From: UMGS1307 sp964523005
GTDB taxonomy: Bacteria; Bacillota; Clostridia; Oscillospirales; CAG-382
Assembly: GCA_964523005.1 (NCBI GenBank)
Contig: CAZFZL010000084.1
Span: forward strand, 1 to 6,507
Direction: 5' to 3'
DNA length: 6,507 nucleotides
Shown: one piece after another, positions 1 through 5,891 of the stretch
How positions within the stretch are numbered: position 1 is the first letter of the stretch
Layout of the letters: every line of letters starts with the position of its first letter
Translations under genes and position numbers: made by a program
Notes under the pieces: generated by a model
Seen by the model: only the letters and a program-made list of their open reading frames with translations
Database searches by the model: none
What the model was told of the DNA's origin: nothing

Positions 1-1122
1 GTAATGACACCTTGGTCTGACAAGCCTATTCCCTTTGAGGACGCTGCCGATATCGGTACAAAAAAGGTAATTAACGATCACTCGACGATCGGACTTGTAG
101 TGACTTGTGACGGAACTATAGGTGAAATCGGGCGTGACAGCTATATTTCGGCTGAAAGAAAGTGTATTGAAGAGCTTAAAGCTATAAAAAAACCGTTTGT
201 AATTATTTTAAACTCTGCCGATCCGACTTCGCAGGCGGCAGGAGACCTCGCACGTGAGCTTGAAAGTACATATAATGTACCGGTTGCGCTTGTTAACTGT
301 CTTCTGCTCGACGAAGAAGATATAAAAAAGATACTTGAGATGATTTTGTGTGAATTTCCTATTCGAGAGCTTTCCTTTGATCTTCCGGGATGGCTGAATG
401 TTCTACCCGACGATCATCCGCTTCGCGCCGGACTGTTAGCATCAATAGTCGACGCTTGCAGAAGCATTTCGAAGATCAAGGATGTCAAGGATGCCTTCAA
501 TTCACTCGGGTCGGAAGTCAAGAAAAGCGAAGCAGCTATAATTCAACTTAGCAGCGGTTGCGGCGAGATCGTCATTAGTTTGAGCGACGGGTTGTTTTAC
601 AGAATTCTCGGTGAGATGACCGGGCTTGAGATAGTCGACGAAAGTGATCTTGCCGAAGCAGTATTCACGCTTTCTGAAGCAAAAAAATCATATGATAAGG
701 TTTCGCAGGCGCTAAAAGAGGTGGAAGAAAGCGGTTATGGTATCGTTACGCCGACAATAGACGACATGACTCTTGAAGAGCCTGAAATTGTGCGGCAGAC
801 AGGAGGTTACGGTGTCAAGCTGAAAGCATCGGCACCGTCGTATCATATAATCAAAGCGAATATTGAAACAGAGGTCAGCCCGATTGTCGGTACGGCTCAA
901 CAGTCGGAGGAGCTTGTAAAATTTCTACTGAACGAATTTGAGGAAGACCCGAAAAAAATATGGGAATCAAACATGTTCGGAAAGTCATTATACGAGCTTG
1001 TAGGCGAAGGGCTTAACGCGAAGCTCACGCATATGCCGGAGGATGCGCAGAAAAAGCTGTCACGTGCACTTGAACGTATCATAAACGAAGGCACGGGCGG
1101 AATGATCTGCATACTGTTATGA
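1..1122 (+). CDS. spoIVA: Stage IV sporulation protein A, SpoIVA (spore coat morphogenetic ATPase), 5'-truncated by the window edge
   Basis: SpoIVA is the ATPase that polymerises on the outer forespore membrane and forms the basement layer on which the spore coat assembles; in B. subtilis it is recruited by the small peptide SpoVM. The frame is open from base 1 (GTA, then an ATG at 4). This ATG is internal: the family is about 490 residues and only 373 are visible, so roughly 120 N-terminal residues, including the Walker A region, lie upstream. Recognisable stretches are TPWSDKPIPFEDAADIGT near the visible start, the DHSTIGLVVTCDGTIG block at about visible residues 26-41, and KPFVIILNSADP, which belongs to the P-loop NTPase fold. 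The middle and C-terminal domains follow, ending in the family-typical GGMICILL tail. The downstream PRC-barrel gene overlaps it by 4 bases. No promoter is in view. Identification is from recognised family sequence and is very secure. Confidence 0.96.
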   Translation, partial: VMTPWSDKPIPFEDAADIGTKKVINDHSTIGLVVTCDGTIGEIGRDSYISAERKCIEELKAIKKPFVIILNSADPTSQAAGDLARELESTYNVPVALVNCLLLDEEDIKKILEMILCEFPIRELSFDLPGWLNVLPDDHPLRAGLLASIVDACRSISKIKDVKDAFNSLGSEVKKSEAAIIQLSSGCGEIVISLSDGLFYRILGEMTGLEIVDESDLAEAVFTLSEAKKSYDKVSQALKEVEESGYGIVTPTIDDMTLEEPEIVRQTGGYGVKLKASAPSYHIIKANIETEVSPIVGTAQQSEELVKFLLNEFEEDPKKIWESNMFGKSLYELVGEGLNAKLTHMPEDAQKKLSRALERIINEGTGGMICILL

Positions 1123-1397
1123 AACCTGAAAAGCCTATGCGACCGTTTCTAACCTTCGGCGAGTTCAGAGACAAAGAAGTAATCAATCTTGCGGACGGAA
1201 AACGGATGGGATACGTCTGCGATATCGAATTCGATGCGGAATGCGGCAGGATACTCAGACTGCTGCTTCCGCCGCCGGGAAAGTATTATCCGTTTTTTAT
1301 GCCGAAGGAATTTATTTATATACCATGGAGCAATATTGAAAAGATCGGGACAGACATAATCCTCGTCAGATGGGCAGACACTGTCTGTCCGACATAA
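1119..1397 (+). CDS. YlmC/YmxH family PRC-barrel sporulation protein
   Basis: This 92-residue protein is a single PRC-barrel domain of the YlmC/YmxH sporulation type. The signature runs from about residue 11 to 85: FGEFRDKEVINLADGKRMG, then a CDIEFDAECGRI strand pair, a proline-rich turn (LLPPPGKYYPFF), and the closing YIPWSNIEKIGTDIILV strands. The family is expressed during sporulation but its biochemical role is not settled; no catalytic residues are expected, and PRC barrels usually act as binding modules. There is no signal peptide or membrane segment. The ATG shares bases with the spoIVA TGA stop (ATGA). No good Shine-Dalgarno sequence sits at normal distance (the nearest is GGCGGAA around 1096-1102), so translation is probably coupled to spoIVA. 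A second ATG at 1137 would remove six residues and also lacks a ribosome binding site. Cotranscription with spoIVA suggests a forespore-envelope or coat role, which is inference. Confidence 0.88.
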   Translation: MKPEKPMRPFLTFGEFRDKEVINLADGKRMGYVCDIEFDAECGRILRLLLPPPGKYYPFFMPKEFIYIPWSNIEKIGTDIILVRWADTVCPT

Positions 1398-1403
1398 ATG
1401 AAA

Positions 1404-1436
1404 GAGCTGCTGCGCTTATTGAAAGCGCAGCAGCTT
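1404..1436. terminator. Probable bidirectional terminator hairpin between converging genes
   Basis: A perfect 13-bp inverted repeat is seen: AGCTGCTGCGCTT at 1405-1417 pairs with AAGCGCAGCAGCT at 1423-1435, with a 5-base loop (ATTGA) and one extra G-U closing pair (1404/1436). It starts 7 bases after the PRC-barrel stop codon and ends 14 bases before the stop codon of the converging phosphodiesterase gene. The flanking T runs are weak (TTAATTATATAT on the plus side, CTCTTTCATTT on the minus side), so termination efficiency is uncertain. Its position and perfect pairing make a shared terminator the best reading. Confidence 0.8.
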
Positions 1437-1449
1437 AATTATATATGCA

Positions 1450-4149
1450 TTATGCTTTCTTGCGTTTACCGATGATTATCACAGCAGCAACAGCAACTAC
1501 AACGACTGCACCGATCGCGATCCACAGCCAGAGCAGACTGCCACCGTCACCGGAATGTTCTTCGCTTACAGTATCGCTTACAGCTGAAGAATCTTCAACA
1601 GTAACAGTGAAAAGCTGAGAGGTGACCGTTATCCTTGTTGCGCAAAGTGTCGTCTGATACGAGCAGAAGAACGAAGCAGTACCTGCCTTGAGTGCAGTAA
1701 TTGTATTGTCTTCGATCGAAATAACGTCTTCGCCGGATACCATGACTATTTTACCGTTTGGAAGATCACCTACCACATCAGCATAGGTTTTTGTTTTCAG
1801 ATTGAGCGCTATTTTATCATTGAGTGAAACTGTGTAATCATATATGTTGTTTTCGCTGTACACGAATTGTACGGTGTTTGTAAACTGGTTTGCGTTGTTT
1901 GTTGTAAGCCCGTGCGCGCCAGCGAGATAGTACTTCATCAAAAGCGTCGTATCGGTCGAGAAGGTCCACGGCCAGAGCGTATTTCCTCTTGCCTGAAGCT
2001 CGGTGATGAATTCAGAGGTGATACCGCTGTAGGACGGGTTGAAGGTCGTGTTATACTTTTCGGTAAACGAAGTCGCCGCCTGAATGTTTTCGTTCGTATT
2101 TGCGCTTGAGGTAACACCGGAACAGAGGAAGCCGGTAGAAATGAACGGTGCTTTTGCGTTGAGCGCAGTAAGCTGCGAAGCATTAAAGGATATAACAGAG
2201 ATCTGATCAGCTATGTCATACTTCGCGACGAGGCGGATCAGCTCAGTAATAATTGCTGCTTTGCCCGATTTTATCTCGATAAATATGAATGTATCGGTAT
2301 CCTTGAAGGTTTCGAAATATTCTTCAAGCGTCGGTATCTTCAAGCCGCTGTATCCGCCGGAGGCGTCAAGGTTAAACTCCTGAAGCTGTGCGTAAGTCAT
2401 GCTTTCGATGTTTCCTGTGCCGTCTGAGGTTCTGTCTACACTGCCGTCGTGCATTACAACGATAACATTGTCGGTAGTGATATATATATCATTTTCTATA
2501 ATATTTGCTCCTTTTTCAGCAGCAAGGATACAGCCCTCAAGGGAGTTTTCAGGTGCGAGAGCCGGAATACCGCGATGACCGATTATCCAAACGGTTCTCG
2601 TGAATGCATTTCCTTTGAAGTATTCGGTGAAGCATTTTTCAGCTTCGGTTCTGTCTGAGACGACAATACCGTTAGCACCGCTTAGTATCTGGCTCATTAC
2701 AGTAACAGTCGTTTCTTCTTCGGGGGCAAGCACCCACACGGATATCAGAAGCTTCTGTAATGCCTGAACGTTTTCTTTAGAGGACATGCTATAAGGCAAC
2801 AGCGCGGTTTTACTTCCTGATTCGTTTACTGCTTCCCTCATGTCGAGAATTGTTTTTTCGTTAAGATAGTCCTCGCTGAAAACAAGCATGGTACGCATGA
2901 GCAAATTCTTACCGTTTGCATATTTAAGAAGCAACGCATCATCGGAAACTACGGTTATATCATCGAAGTTCCCCGATTTCATGTATGAGTTGATGGCGTC
3001 GACAGCGCCTTTACTGTCTGGTATGAATCCGGCAATGACAGTGCCCGAAAGGGCTTTTACATAACCGGCGATATCTGTGAGTACTGTACCGTCCTTTGTG
3101 ACAATCTTACCGTCCGAATTAATATAAGCAAGAGCGGTGGCGGGAGAGGACGTAAGAATATTTGCAAGATCGTCCGCTGTGTCGATATATGAAACGAGCG
3201 CGGGTGTTGTACACAGATCCGAAGCAACGTCTCTGGTATCGGCAAAATTACAGTTTGAATCCGGCTTATCCGGTACTTCCTGCCGGAGTGTGATCTTAAT
3301 TGAATCATATACTGCCGTACAGCTGTTGGTCTGGAGTCCTACCCTTCCCTTGAAGTGCAGAGAAGCGTCCTCACTGTAAATAAGGAGGTCTCCGTCAATG
3401 CTTTCGCTGACGGTCTTGTCATACACGGATATGCTGAAGGTATATTGTGTGTCGGGGCTGATCGCTTCTGTGTTGGAGGCGGTATTCATGACATTCCAGC
3501 CGTTCGCTGCGGTGCGCTCGGCAAATTCCACTCCGTTTGTAGCTGTTGCGCCCTGACGTACGCACATCTGATAATAAGGGTAGCTGTTGTTCTTCACACG
3601 ATACATGACAGACATCCATCGCGTCGACTCATTTGCAGACTTGATAGTACCGATTACGTCGATGTTATAGTTTCCGAAATCGCCGATGTATTCCGGAAAG
3701 AAAAAGACGCTGTTCTGATTGAGCGTGAGCTTTCCGTCTGTAAGCGTGTATGAGCCGTTTGCTACTTTACATGCTGAAACATCGAGATCGGAAAAATCGG
3801 ATTCGAATATTACATATTCATTCTCATCTTTTTCTTTGGCGATTACATACACATTTACGGTCGTTGTGCCGTCAGTTCCGGTCAGCTTGTAGATGCCCTT
3901 TGCTAAAGGAGTAACAGAGCCGTCGGTGATTGCAATATCGTCTGATGTCCATGTCATATCTGAAAACGGTGTTTTCGTCGTTCCGTCGTCATACGTATAG
4001 CTGCTGAGTATTACTTTTTCACCAGTATCAACGGGAATAGCGGGAGAGTTTGAGGATACTGTAACGGCTGTGTTTGCATGAACACCTGTCAATGTAAGCG
4101 GTAAGATCAGCAACACAAGCATAATAAATGCTAAAACTCGTTTTTTCAT
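1450..4149 (-). CDS. Secreted, C-terminally membrane-anchored glycerophosphodiester phosphodiesterase with an extra degenerate barrel and Ig-like domains
   Basis: Predicted to hydrolyse glycerophosphodiesters (lipid head-group or teichoic-acid-like substrates) outside the cell. From the ATG at 4149 it has 899 residues: signal peptide 1-25 (MKKR, hydrophobic core, cleavage after VHA); an Ig-like domain at about 27-104; a concanavalin/jelly-roll-like domain at about 113-289 ending in GRVGLQTNSCTAVYDSIKI; a degenerate barrel at about 300-516; an active-looking GDPD barrel at about 520-760; a second, bacterial Ig (Big)-like domain at about 765-850; a transmembrane helix at about 873-894; and a KRKKA cytoplasmic tail. 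Family residues are all present: HRG at 525-527, ENS at 534-536, ENDIY (E552, D554), MHD (H567), and FIEIK (E625, K627). No LPXTG motif is seen. An in-frame GTG at 4191 would add 14 residues ahead of the signal peptide and lies almost at the predicted transcription start, so the ATG is preferred. The gene is monocistronic with its own promoter. GDPD membership is secure; the exact substrate is unknown. Confidence 0.9.
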   Translation of the reverse strand: MKKRVLAFIMLVLLILPLTLTGVHANTAVTVSSNSPAIPVDTGEKVILSSYTYDDGTTKTPFSDMTWTSDDIAITDGSVTPLAKGIYKLTGTDGTTTVNVYVIAKEKDENEYVIFESDFSDLDVSACKVANGSYTLTDGKLTLNQNSVFFFPEYIGDFGNYNIDVIGTIKSANESTRWMSVMYRVKNNSYPYYQMCVRQGATATNGVEFAERTAANGWNVMNTASNTEAISPDTQYTFSISVYDKTVSESIDGDLLIYSEDASLHFKGRVGLQTNSCTAVYDSIKITLRQEVPDKPDSNCNFADTRDVASDLCTTPALVSYIDTADDLANILTSSPATALAYINSDGKIVTKDGTVLTDIAGYVKALSGTVIAGFIPDSKGAVDAINSYMKSGNFDDITVVSDDALLLKYANGKNLLMRTMLVFSEDYLNEKTILDMREAVNESGSKTALLPYSMSSKENVQALQKLLISVWVLAPEEETTVTVMSQILSGANGIVVSDRTEAEKCFTEYFKGNAFTRTVWIIGHRGIPALAPENSLEGCILAAEKGANIIENDIYITTDNVIVVMHDGSVDRTSDGTGNIESMTYAQLQEFNLDASGGYSGLKIPTLEEYFETFKDTDTFIFIEIKSGKAAIITELIRLVAKYDIADQISVISFNASQLTALNAKAPFISTGFLCSGVTSSANTNENIQAATSFTEKYNTTFNPSYSGITSEFITELQARGNTLWPWTFSTDTTLLMKYYLAGAHGLTTNNANQFTNTVQFVYSENNIYDYTVSLNDKIALNLKTKTYADVVGDLPNGKIVMVSGEDVISIEDNTITALKAGTASFFCSYQTTLCATRITVTSQLFTVTVEDSSAVSDTVSEEHSGDGGSLLWLWIAIGAVVVVAVAAVIIIGKRKKA

Positions 4150-4167
4150 AGTATGATGCTCAATCGT

Positions 4168-4185
4168 AGAAAGAGCTTCCTTTCT
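4168..4185 (-). promoter_or_regulatory. Leader hairpin carrying the best Shine-Dalgarno of the phosphodiesterase gene
   Basis: On the minus strand AGAAAG (4185-4180) and CTTTCT (4173-4168) form a perfect 6-bp stem with loop GAAGCT. The purine-rich AAGGAAG (4182-4176), the only strong ribosome-binding sequence before the gene, is partly in the stem and partly in the loop. It lies 26 bases from the ATG at 4149, which is too far for normal initiation; only a weak GAG (4161-4159) sits at normal distance. Base pairing is seen directly; any control function is inference. Confidence 0.4.
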
Positions 4186-4202
4186 TATCACTTTATGAAT
4201 GT

Positions 4203-4231
4203 ATTATACTACATTTTCGGATATAAGGCAA
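4203..4231 (-). promoter_or_regulatory. Sigma-A-type promoter for the phosphodiesterase gene
   Basis: On the minus strand a perfect -10 box TATAAT (4208-4203) is preceded at exactly 17 bases by TTGCCT (4231-4226), which matches four of six positions of TTGACA. The expected transcription start near 4196 gives a leader of about 47 bases before the ATG at 4149. This is a vegetative-type promoter, so the gene does not look sporulation-specific. Confidence 0.72.
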
Positions 4232-4238
4232 GAGAAGC

Positions 4239-4267
4239 TTGATTTTTTTTAATAAAATGATTATAAT
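4239..4267 (+). promoter_or_regulatory. Sigma-A-type promoter for the pseudouridine synthase gene
   Basis: A perfect -10 box TATAAT at 4262-4267 lies 17 bases after TTGATT at 4239-4244 (four of six matches to TTGACA). The spacer contains a run of eight T residues. The transcription start should fall near 4274, giving a leader of about 29 bases. Its -35 element is only 7 bases from the -35 element of the opposite-facing promoter, so the two polymerase sites lie back to back and may interfere. Confidence 0.72.
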
Positions 4268-4287
4268 GTATTTGTACTTATTTAAAC

Positions 4288-4295
4288 GAAGGCGG
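4288..4295 (+). promoter_or_regulatory. Ribosome binding site that fixes a TTG start
   Basis: GAAGGCGG at 4288-4295 lies 7 bases before the TTG at 4303. There is no ATG or GTG at suitable spacing, and the conserved S4 domain begins within a few residues of the TTG, so this site supports TTG as the true start. Confidence 0.7.
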
Positions 4296-4302
4296 TAGAC
4301 CA

Positions 4303-5262
4303 TTGAAAAACATAATTATTGCCCAAAATGACAGCGGCATACGGCTTGACAAATTTCTTTCACGCACATTCAAAACGATGCCGAAATCATTGATGTACAA
4401 ATATATCCGCACAAAAAAGATAAAGGTTAATTCGAAACGAGCGACAGAGAGCGACATTCTTCAAAGCGACGACATAATAACATGTTACATACCCGAAGAG
4501 TTTTTCGAAAAGGATGCAGATAGTAATTCGTTCATGCGCCTTAAAGGAAGCGTGACGGTGGTATATGAGGATAAAAACATTCTTATCGCCGATAAACCGG
4601 CGGGACTCGTTGTCCACTCTGACGATAACGGAAGCACCGACACGCTCATCGACCGCATAAAGGCATATCTTTACCGAAACGGCGAATACAACCCGGAGAA
4701 CGAAAACTCGTTTGCTCCGGCGCTGTGCAACCGTATCGACAGAAACACACAGGGACTTGTCATTGCGGCGAAAAACGCGTGTGCGCTCAGAGAGATGAAC
4801 GAGCTGATCAAGGCTCGCGCGGTCGAAAAAGATTACCTCTGTGCAGTTCACGGTATCATTGAAGACGACAGCGGAAGTATCGACGGCTACATTCTCAAGG
4901 ACAGCGCTTCAAACACCGTCATATTCAGCAGAAAGAAGACCTCGGCTCTCGCGAAAAGCGCTTCGACGCAATACACTGTGATCGATCGCAATAGAAAAAA
5001 GGACCTCACTCTCGTGCAGGTCAGACTTCTCACAGGTAGGACACATCAGATACGAGCTTCCTTTGCGTTCCTCGGTCATCCGCTGCTCGGCGATGGCAAG
5101 TATTCAGTCAACAAGCTCGACAGGGCGTATGGCTTCACCTCGCAGGCACTCTGTGCTTACAGCATTCTTTTTCATGTTCCGGATAAAGAAAACGGGCTTC
5201 ATGCGTTGAACGAAAAACAGTTCACAGCAAAAAAGCCCGGATTTCTCGATTTATTCAGATAA
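4303..5262 (+). CDS. RluA-family 23S rRNA/tRNA pseudouridine synthase (RluC/RluD-like) with S4 domain
   Basis: Converts specific uridines in structured RNA, probably 23S rRNA, to pseudouridine in the cytoplasm. The 319-residue protein has an N-terminal S4 RNA-binding domain (about 12-65, from SGIRLDKFLSRTF through the basic KKIKVNSKR stretch). The RluA catalytic domain follows: DKPAGLVVHSD at 97-107, the catalytic-loop motif NRIDRNTQGLVI at 143-154 with D146 as the predicted nucleophile, and TGRTHQIR at 244-251. The usual histidine before the catalytic RLD is Asn143 here. Length is normal for the subfamily and the gene looks intact. The start is TTG, supported by GAAGGCGG upstream. It has its own promoter, and its last 12 bases overlap the end of engB on the other strand. 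The family is certain; the target uridine cannot be assigned from sequence, so I give no rlu letter. Confidence 0.93.
   Translation: MKNIIIAQNDSGIRLDKFLSRTFKTMPKSLMYKYIRTKKIKVNSKRATESDILQSDDIITCYIPEEFFEKDADSNSFMRLKGSVTVVYEDKNILIADKPAGLVVHSDDNGSTDTLIDRIKAYLYRNGEYNPENENSFAPALCNRIDRNTQGLVIAAKNACALREMNELIKARAVEKDYLCAVHGIIEDDSGSIDGYILKDSASNTVIFSRKKTSALAKSASTQYTVIDRNRKKDLTLVQVRLLTGRTHQIRASFAFLGHPLLGDGKYSVNKLDRAYGFTSQALCAYSILFHVPDKENGLHALNEKQFTAKKPGFLDLFR
5185..5239 (-). terminator. Probable intrinsic terminator of lon-engB, inside the pseudouridine synthase coding sequence
   Basis: Read on the minus strand, CGGGCTT (5239-5233) pairs with AAGCCCG (5199-5193). Inside it TGC (5229-5227) pairs with GCA (5204-5202), and TGAAC (5224-5220) pairs with GTTCA (5211-5207), separated by small internal loops and capped by an 8-base loop. 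The outer stem is followed directly by TTTTCTTT (5192-5185). The structure begins 11 bases beyond the engB stop codon. On the plus strand no T run follows the stem, so polarity favours engB. Pairing is seen; termination is inferred. Confidence 0.6.
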
Positions 5263-5874
5263 CTGCGATGTGTTCAGCGCCATTAGAATGCTTTTCCACA
5301 GCTCGTCTTTTCCCTGGCCTTTTGTCGACGAGAATAGGACGATTCCTGTTCCCGGCTTAAGCAGCCTTTCAGCCAGCAGCGATGTCGCCGCATCATTTAA
5401 CTGTGTTTTGTTGAGCTTGTCACATTTCGTCGCCACTACAGTATATCCGATGCCGTATTGATTCATATAATCGAGCATCAGCCTGTCCTCATCTGTAAAG
5501 CCTACCTTTACATCAACAAGCTGAAGCACGTGCTTTAACGCTTCGTTATCCTCAAAATACGTCTGTGTCATCTCCGACCAGCGTTTTTTGTCTGCCTGGG
5601 AACGCTTCGCAAAGCCATAACCGGGAAGATCGACAAGATATATTTTTTGATCTACAAGATAATAATTCACCGTGATCGTTTTACCCGGCTCGCCGCTTAC
5701 ACGCGCGAGCTTTTTTCGTCCGAGAAGGCAATTAACCAGCGATGATTTCCCGACATTTGATCTGCCGGAAAAAGCAATCTGCGGTTTCCCGTGTTTTAAA
5801 TGCTGATCAGGACGACCGGCGGTAGTATTCAGGTCGGCGTTATGCAGATTTATATTTCCATATGACATAGCCAT
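5251..5874 (-). CDS. engB: Ribosome biogenesis GTPase EngB (YsxC/YihA)
   Basis: EngB is a small TRAFAC-class GTPase needed for late assembly of the 50S ribosomal subunit in the cytoplasm, and is essential in B. subtilis (YsxC). The 207-residue length is normal. All G motifs are visible: G1 GRSNVGKSS at 37-45, the family-specific G2 stretch SGEPGKTITVNYY at 60-72, G3 DLPGYGFAKR at 82-91, G4 TKCD at 149-152, and a G5-like FSSTKGQG at 181-188. The first ATG (5874) is chosen because CGGAGGT lies 8 bases upstream; a second ATG two codons in is less well spaced. The gene follows lon after 17 bp and its ribosome binding site begins just past the lon stop, so the pair is almost certainly cotranscribed. 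The last 12 bases overlap the converging pseudouridine synthase gene. Confidence 0.96.
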   Translation of the reverse strand: MAMSYGNINLHNADLNTTAGRPDQHLKHGKPQIAFSGRSNVGKSSLVNCLLGRKKLARVSGEPGKTITVNYYLVDQKIYLVDLPGYGFAKRSQADKKRWSEMTQTYFEDNEALKHVLQLVDVKVGFTDEDRLMLDYMNQYGIGYTVVATKCDKLNKTQLNDAATSLLAERLLKPGTGIVLFSSTKGQGKDELWKSILMALNTSQLSE

Positions 5875-5882
5875 GCGGTGTA

Positions 5883-5887
5883 CCTCC
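5883..5887 (-). promoter_or_regulatory. Strong Shine-Dalgarno of engB
   Basis: Minus-strand GGAGG (within ACGGAGGTA) lies 8 bases before the engB ATG at 5874, in the 17-bp gap after the lon stop. It decides between the two closely spaced ATGs and shows that engB can be translated independently of lon. Confidence 0.8.
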
Positions 5888-5891
5888 GTTT

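Noticed and set aside
4..6. ATG at position 4 as the true start of spoIVA
   Set aside because: The frame continues to the left window edge, and the visible protein is about 120 residues shorter than the family and lacks its N-terminal nucleotide-binding motif.
3355..3753. Plus-strand open frame of 132 codons inside the phosphodiesterase gene
   Set aside because: It lies antisense to a clear domain-bearing protein, has no recognisable family features, and its composition (many Val, Cys, His and Arg) is typical of a shadow frame.
4150..4191. GTG at 4191 as the start of the phosphodiesterase
   Set aside because: It puts 14 mostly polar residues before a textbook signal peptide, has no ribosome binding site, and is only about 5 bases from the predicted transcript start. 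It is kept as an alternative only.
4387..4851. Minus-strand open frame of 154 codons inside the pseudouridine synthase gene
   Set aside because: It is antisense to conserved S4 and catalytic-domain sequence, has no recognisable motifs, and is rich in Val, Phe, Cys and Arg as expected from a reverse-strand shadow.
5302..5332. Inverted repeat CTCGTC / GACGAG just after the pseudouridine synthase stop, as a plus-strand terminator
   Set aside because: Only 6 bp of stem with a loop of about 19 bases and no T run afterwards; it encodes the conserved STKGQGKDEL stretch of EngB.
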